Assembly: GCF_026151205.1 (NCBI RefSeq)
Contig: NC_087076.1
Span: forward strand, 558,001-622,000
DNA length: 64,000 nucleotides
Direction of reading: 5' to 3'
Source of the DNA: Bolinopsis microptera
Taxonomy: Eukaryota; Ctenophora; Tentaculata; Lobata; Bolinopsidae
The position numbers and the translations under genes were made by a program. Under the pieces are notes generated by a model that was given only the letters and a program-made list of their open reading frames with translations, ran no database searches and was not told the origin of the DNA. This document shows positions 62,105 to 64,000 of the stretch, one piece after another. Position 1 is the first letter of the stretch. Each line of letters begins with the position of its first letter.

Positions 62105-62640
62105 TTAAAAATGAATGAACTGAAAGAGAAACGAACTGACAGAGAAATGAACTGACAGAGAAACGAACTGACAAATAAATGAACTGACAGAGAAATGAAC
62201 TGACAGAGAAATGAACTGACAGAGAAATGAACTGACAGAGAAATGAACTGACAGAGAAATGAACTGACAGAGAAATGAACTGACAGAGAAATGCACTGAC
62301 AGAGAAATGAACTGACAGAGAAACGAACTGACAGAGAAATGAACTGACAGAGAAATGAACTGACAGAGAAATGAACTGACAGAGAAATGAACTGAAAGAG
62401 AAATGAACTGACAAAGAAATGAACTGGCAGAGAAATGTACTGACAGAGAAATGAACTGACAGAGAAATGAACTGAAAGAGAAATGAACTGACAAAGAAAT
62501 GAACTGGCAGAGAAATGAACTGACAGAGAAATGAACTGACAGAGAAATGAACTGGCAGCGAAATGAACTGACAGAGAAATGAACTGACAGAGAAATGAAC
62601 TGAAAGAGAAATGAACTGACAGAGAAATGAACTGAGAAAT
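62105..62640. repeat. 16-bp minisatellite, about 33 copies
   Basis: Unit AGAGAAATGAACTGAC. All minus-strand frames are open because the unit lacks stops (SVHFS, FLCQFIS and similar), not a gene. Confidence 0.95.
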
Positions 62641-62774
62641 AAGACACATTTATTGTCTAAAGAGTATGGCCCGATACACAAGACAGAGCGAAACCCTCAC
62701 AACTGCGCACATAATAAGAAGCCATGTGTATCTACTCAATGACCAGATCTATTGACTCTCATGACATGAAGACA

Positions 62775-63497
62775 CAGTAACAACTAGTAACCCTCACAGT
62801 TACAACTAGTAACCCTCACAGTAACAACTAGTAACCCTCACAGTTACAACTAGTAACCCTCACAGTTACAACTAGTAACCCTCACAGTTACAACTAGTAA
62901 CCCTCACAGTTACAACTAGTAACCCTCACAGTAACAACTAGTAACCCTCGCAGTTACAACTAGTAACCCTCACAGTTACAACTAGTAACCCTCACAGTTA
63001 CAACTAGTAACCCTCACAGTTACAACTAGTAACCCTCACAGTAACAACTAGTAACCCTCGCAGTTACAACTAGTAACCCTCACAGTAACAACTAGTAACC
63101 CTCACAGTAACAACTAGTAACCCTCACAGTTACAACTAGTAACCCTCACAGTTACAACTAGTAACCCTCACAGTAACAACTAGTAACCCTCGCAGTTACA
63201 ACTAGTAACCCTCACAGTAACAACTAGTAACCCTCACAGTTACAACTAGTAACCCTCGCAGTTACAACTAGTAACCCTCACAGTAACAACTAGTAACCCT
63301 CACAGTTACAACTAGTAACCCTCACAGTTACAACTAGTAACCCTCACAGTTACAACTAGTAACCCTCACAGTTACAACTAGTAACCCTCACAGTAACAAC
63401 TAGTAACCCTCACAGTTACAACTAGTACCCCTCACAGTTACAACTAGTAACCCTCACAGTAACAACTAGTAACCCTCACAGTAACAACTAGTAACCC
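62775..63497. repeat. 22-bp minisatellite, about 33 copies
   Basis: Unit ACAGTTACAACTAGTAACCC then TC; GTTAC and GTAAC in each unit are inverted. A/T (AGTAAC/AGTTAC) variants alternate. Confidence 0.96.
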
Positions 63498-63539
63498 TTG
63501 CGTAGCCGGCCTCTCACTCTACCATGTTAAGAGTCTTAC

Positions 63540-63589
63540 TTGATGATTATCATTGAATACGGAGGCCAGGAACCATGGGAATTATTCAT
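63540..63589 (-). CDS. Possible upstream coding exon of the PDE gene
   Basis: An open stretch reading MNNSHGSWPPYSMIII ends at a good donor (CATCAA then gtaag at 63539-63535). It leaves two bases of a codon. The acceptor TGTAG just upstream of exon 1 (exon starting 60425) needs exactly one base to reach the exon 1 frame, so the phases agree. The open frame reaches back to about 63630. Against it: no family match is recognised, phase agreement happens by chance one time in three, and exon 1 has its own ATG. It could instead be 5' UTR or non-genic. Confidence 0.3.
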
Positions 63590-63644
63590 CAGTATGATGG
63601 AGAATAATCCGTCACATTTACTGAGCACGTCAGCTCTGTCTCAG

Positions 63645-64000
63645 CCTCTATTTGAGGGGTTTGTAATGTTATAATATCCTCTATATGAGGGGTTTGTAAT
63701 GTTATATCATATATGTGAGGGGTTTGTAATGTTATAAACTCTATATGAGGGGTTTGTAATGTTATATCCTCTATGTGAGGGGTTTGTAATGTTATATACT
63801 CTATTTGAGGGGTTTGTAATGTTATATACTCTATTTGAGGGGTTTGTAATGTTATATCCTCTATCATGTGAGGGGTTTGTAATGTTATATGCACTATTTG
63901 AGGGGTTTGTAATGTTATATACTTTATGTGAGGGGTTTGTAATGTTATATGCTCTATTTGAGGGGTTTGTAATGTTATATGCTCTATTTGAGGGGTTTGT
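63645..64000. repeat. 30-bp minisatellite, at least 12 copies, continues past the window
   Basis: Unit TGAGGGGTTTGTAATGTTAT then ATACTCTATT, cut by the window end. Confidence 0.94.

Noticed and set aside
62046-62681. Three overlapping long frames (SVHFS repeats)
   Set aside because: 16-bp unit has no stop in any minus-strand frame, so frames rotate through all three phases; not a gene.
1-64000. tRNA, rRNA or other structured RNA genes
   Set aside because: No convincing cloverleaf or rRNA words were noticed by eye on either strand; a covariance-model scan would be decisive.

Overview
The window is eukaryotic nuclear DNA, most likely from an invertebrate animal. It is intron-rich, every predicted intron is GT-AG, it carries short non-autonomous DNA transposons and LINE debris, and well over half of it is tandem repeat. 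The phylum cannot be fixed from the sequence. Nothing bacterial or viral is seen.

One gene dominates. On the minus strand, 21 exons between about 60.4 kb and 15.9 kb (possibly to 14.4 kb) splice with matching phases into an uninterrupted 1047-codon frame. It encodes a GAF-GAF-HD cyclic-nucleotide phosphodiesterase of the PDE5/6/11 group, closest by eye to PDE5. GAF-A lies on exons 6-9, GAF-B on exons 10-13 and the catalytic domain on exons 14-20. Metal-binding His/Asp residues and the purine-clamp glutamine are present. A possible extra 5' exon lies at 63.54 kb. The last exon may read on through an 18-bp repeat array that adds about 74 copies of the hexapeptide STVKLA. All base variants seen in that array are synonymous in this frame.

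Layout by position: 1-14.4 kb is gene-poor, with noisy or low-complexity sequence (1-1.34 and 4.02-4.56 kb), tandem arrays, a LINE reverse-transcriptase tail, an L1-ORF1-like ORF, two copies of a dispersed repeat and a hAT-type MITE with 8-bp target duplications. From 14.4 to 60.4 kb is the PDE gene, whose introns hold about 30 minisatellites (8- to 52-bp units; the largest is a 31-bp unit repeated about 185 times), a 1.07-kb hAT-type element, two TA-flanked MITEs and a 231-bp palindrome. From 60.4 to 64 kb there are more minisatellites, one running off the window end.

The most interesting signal is the relation between arrays and splice junctions. Several arrays begin at an exon edge and carry copies of exon end plus splice site: about 22 copies of the exon 12 donor, two extra copies of the exon 18 end plus donor, and a second exon 17 acceptor at the far end of its array. 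Splice junctions seem to have seeded minisatellites repeatedly in this one gene.
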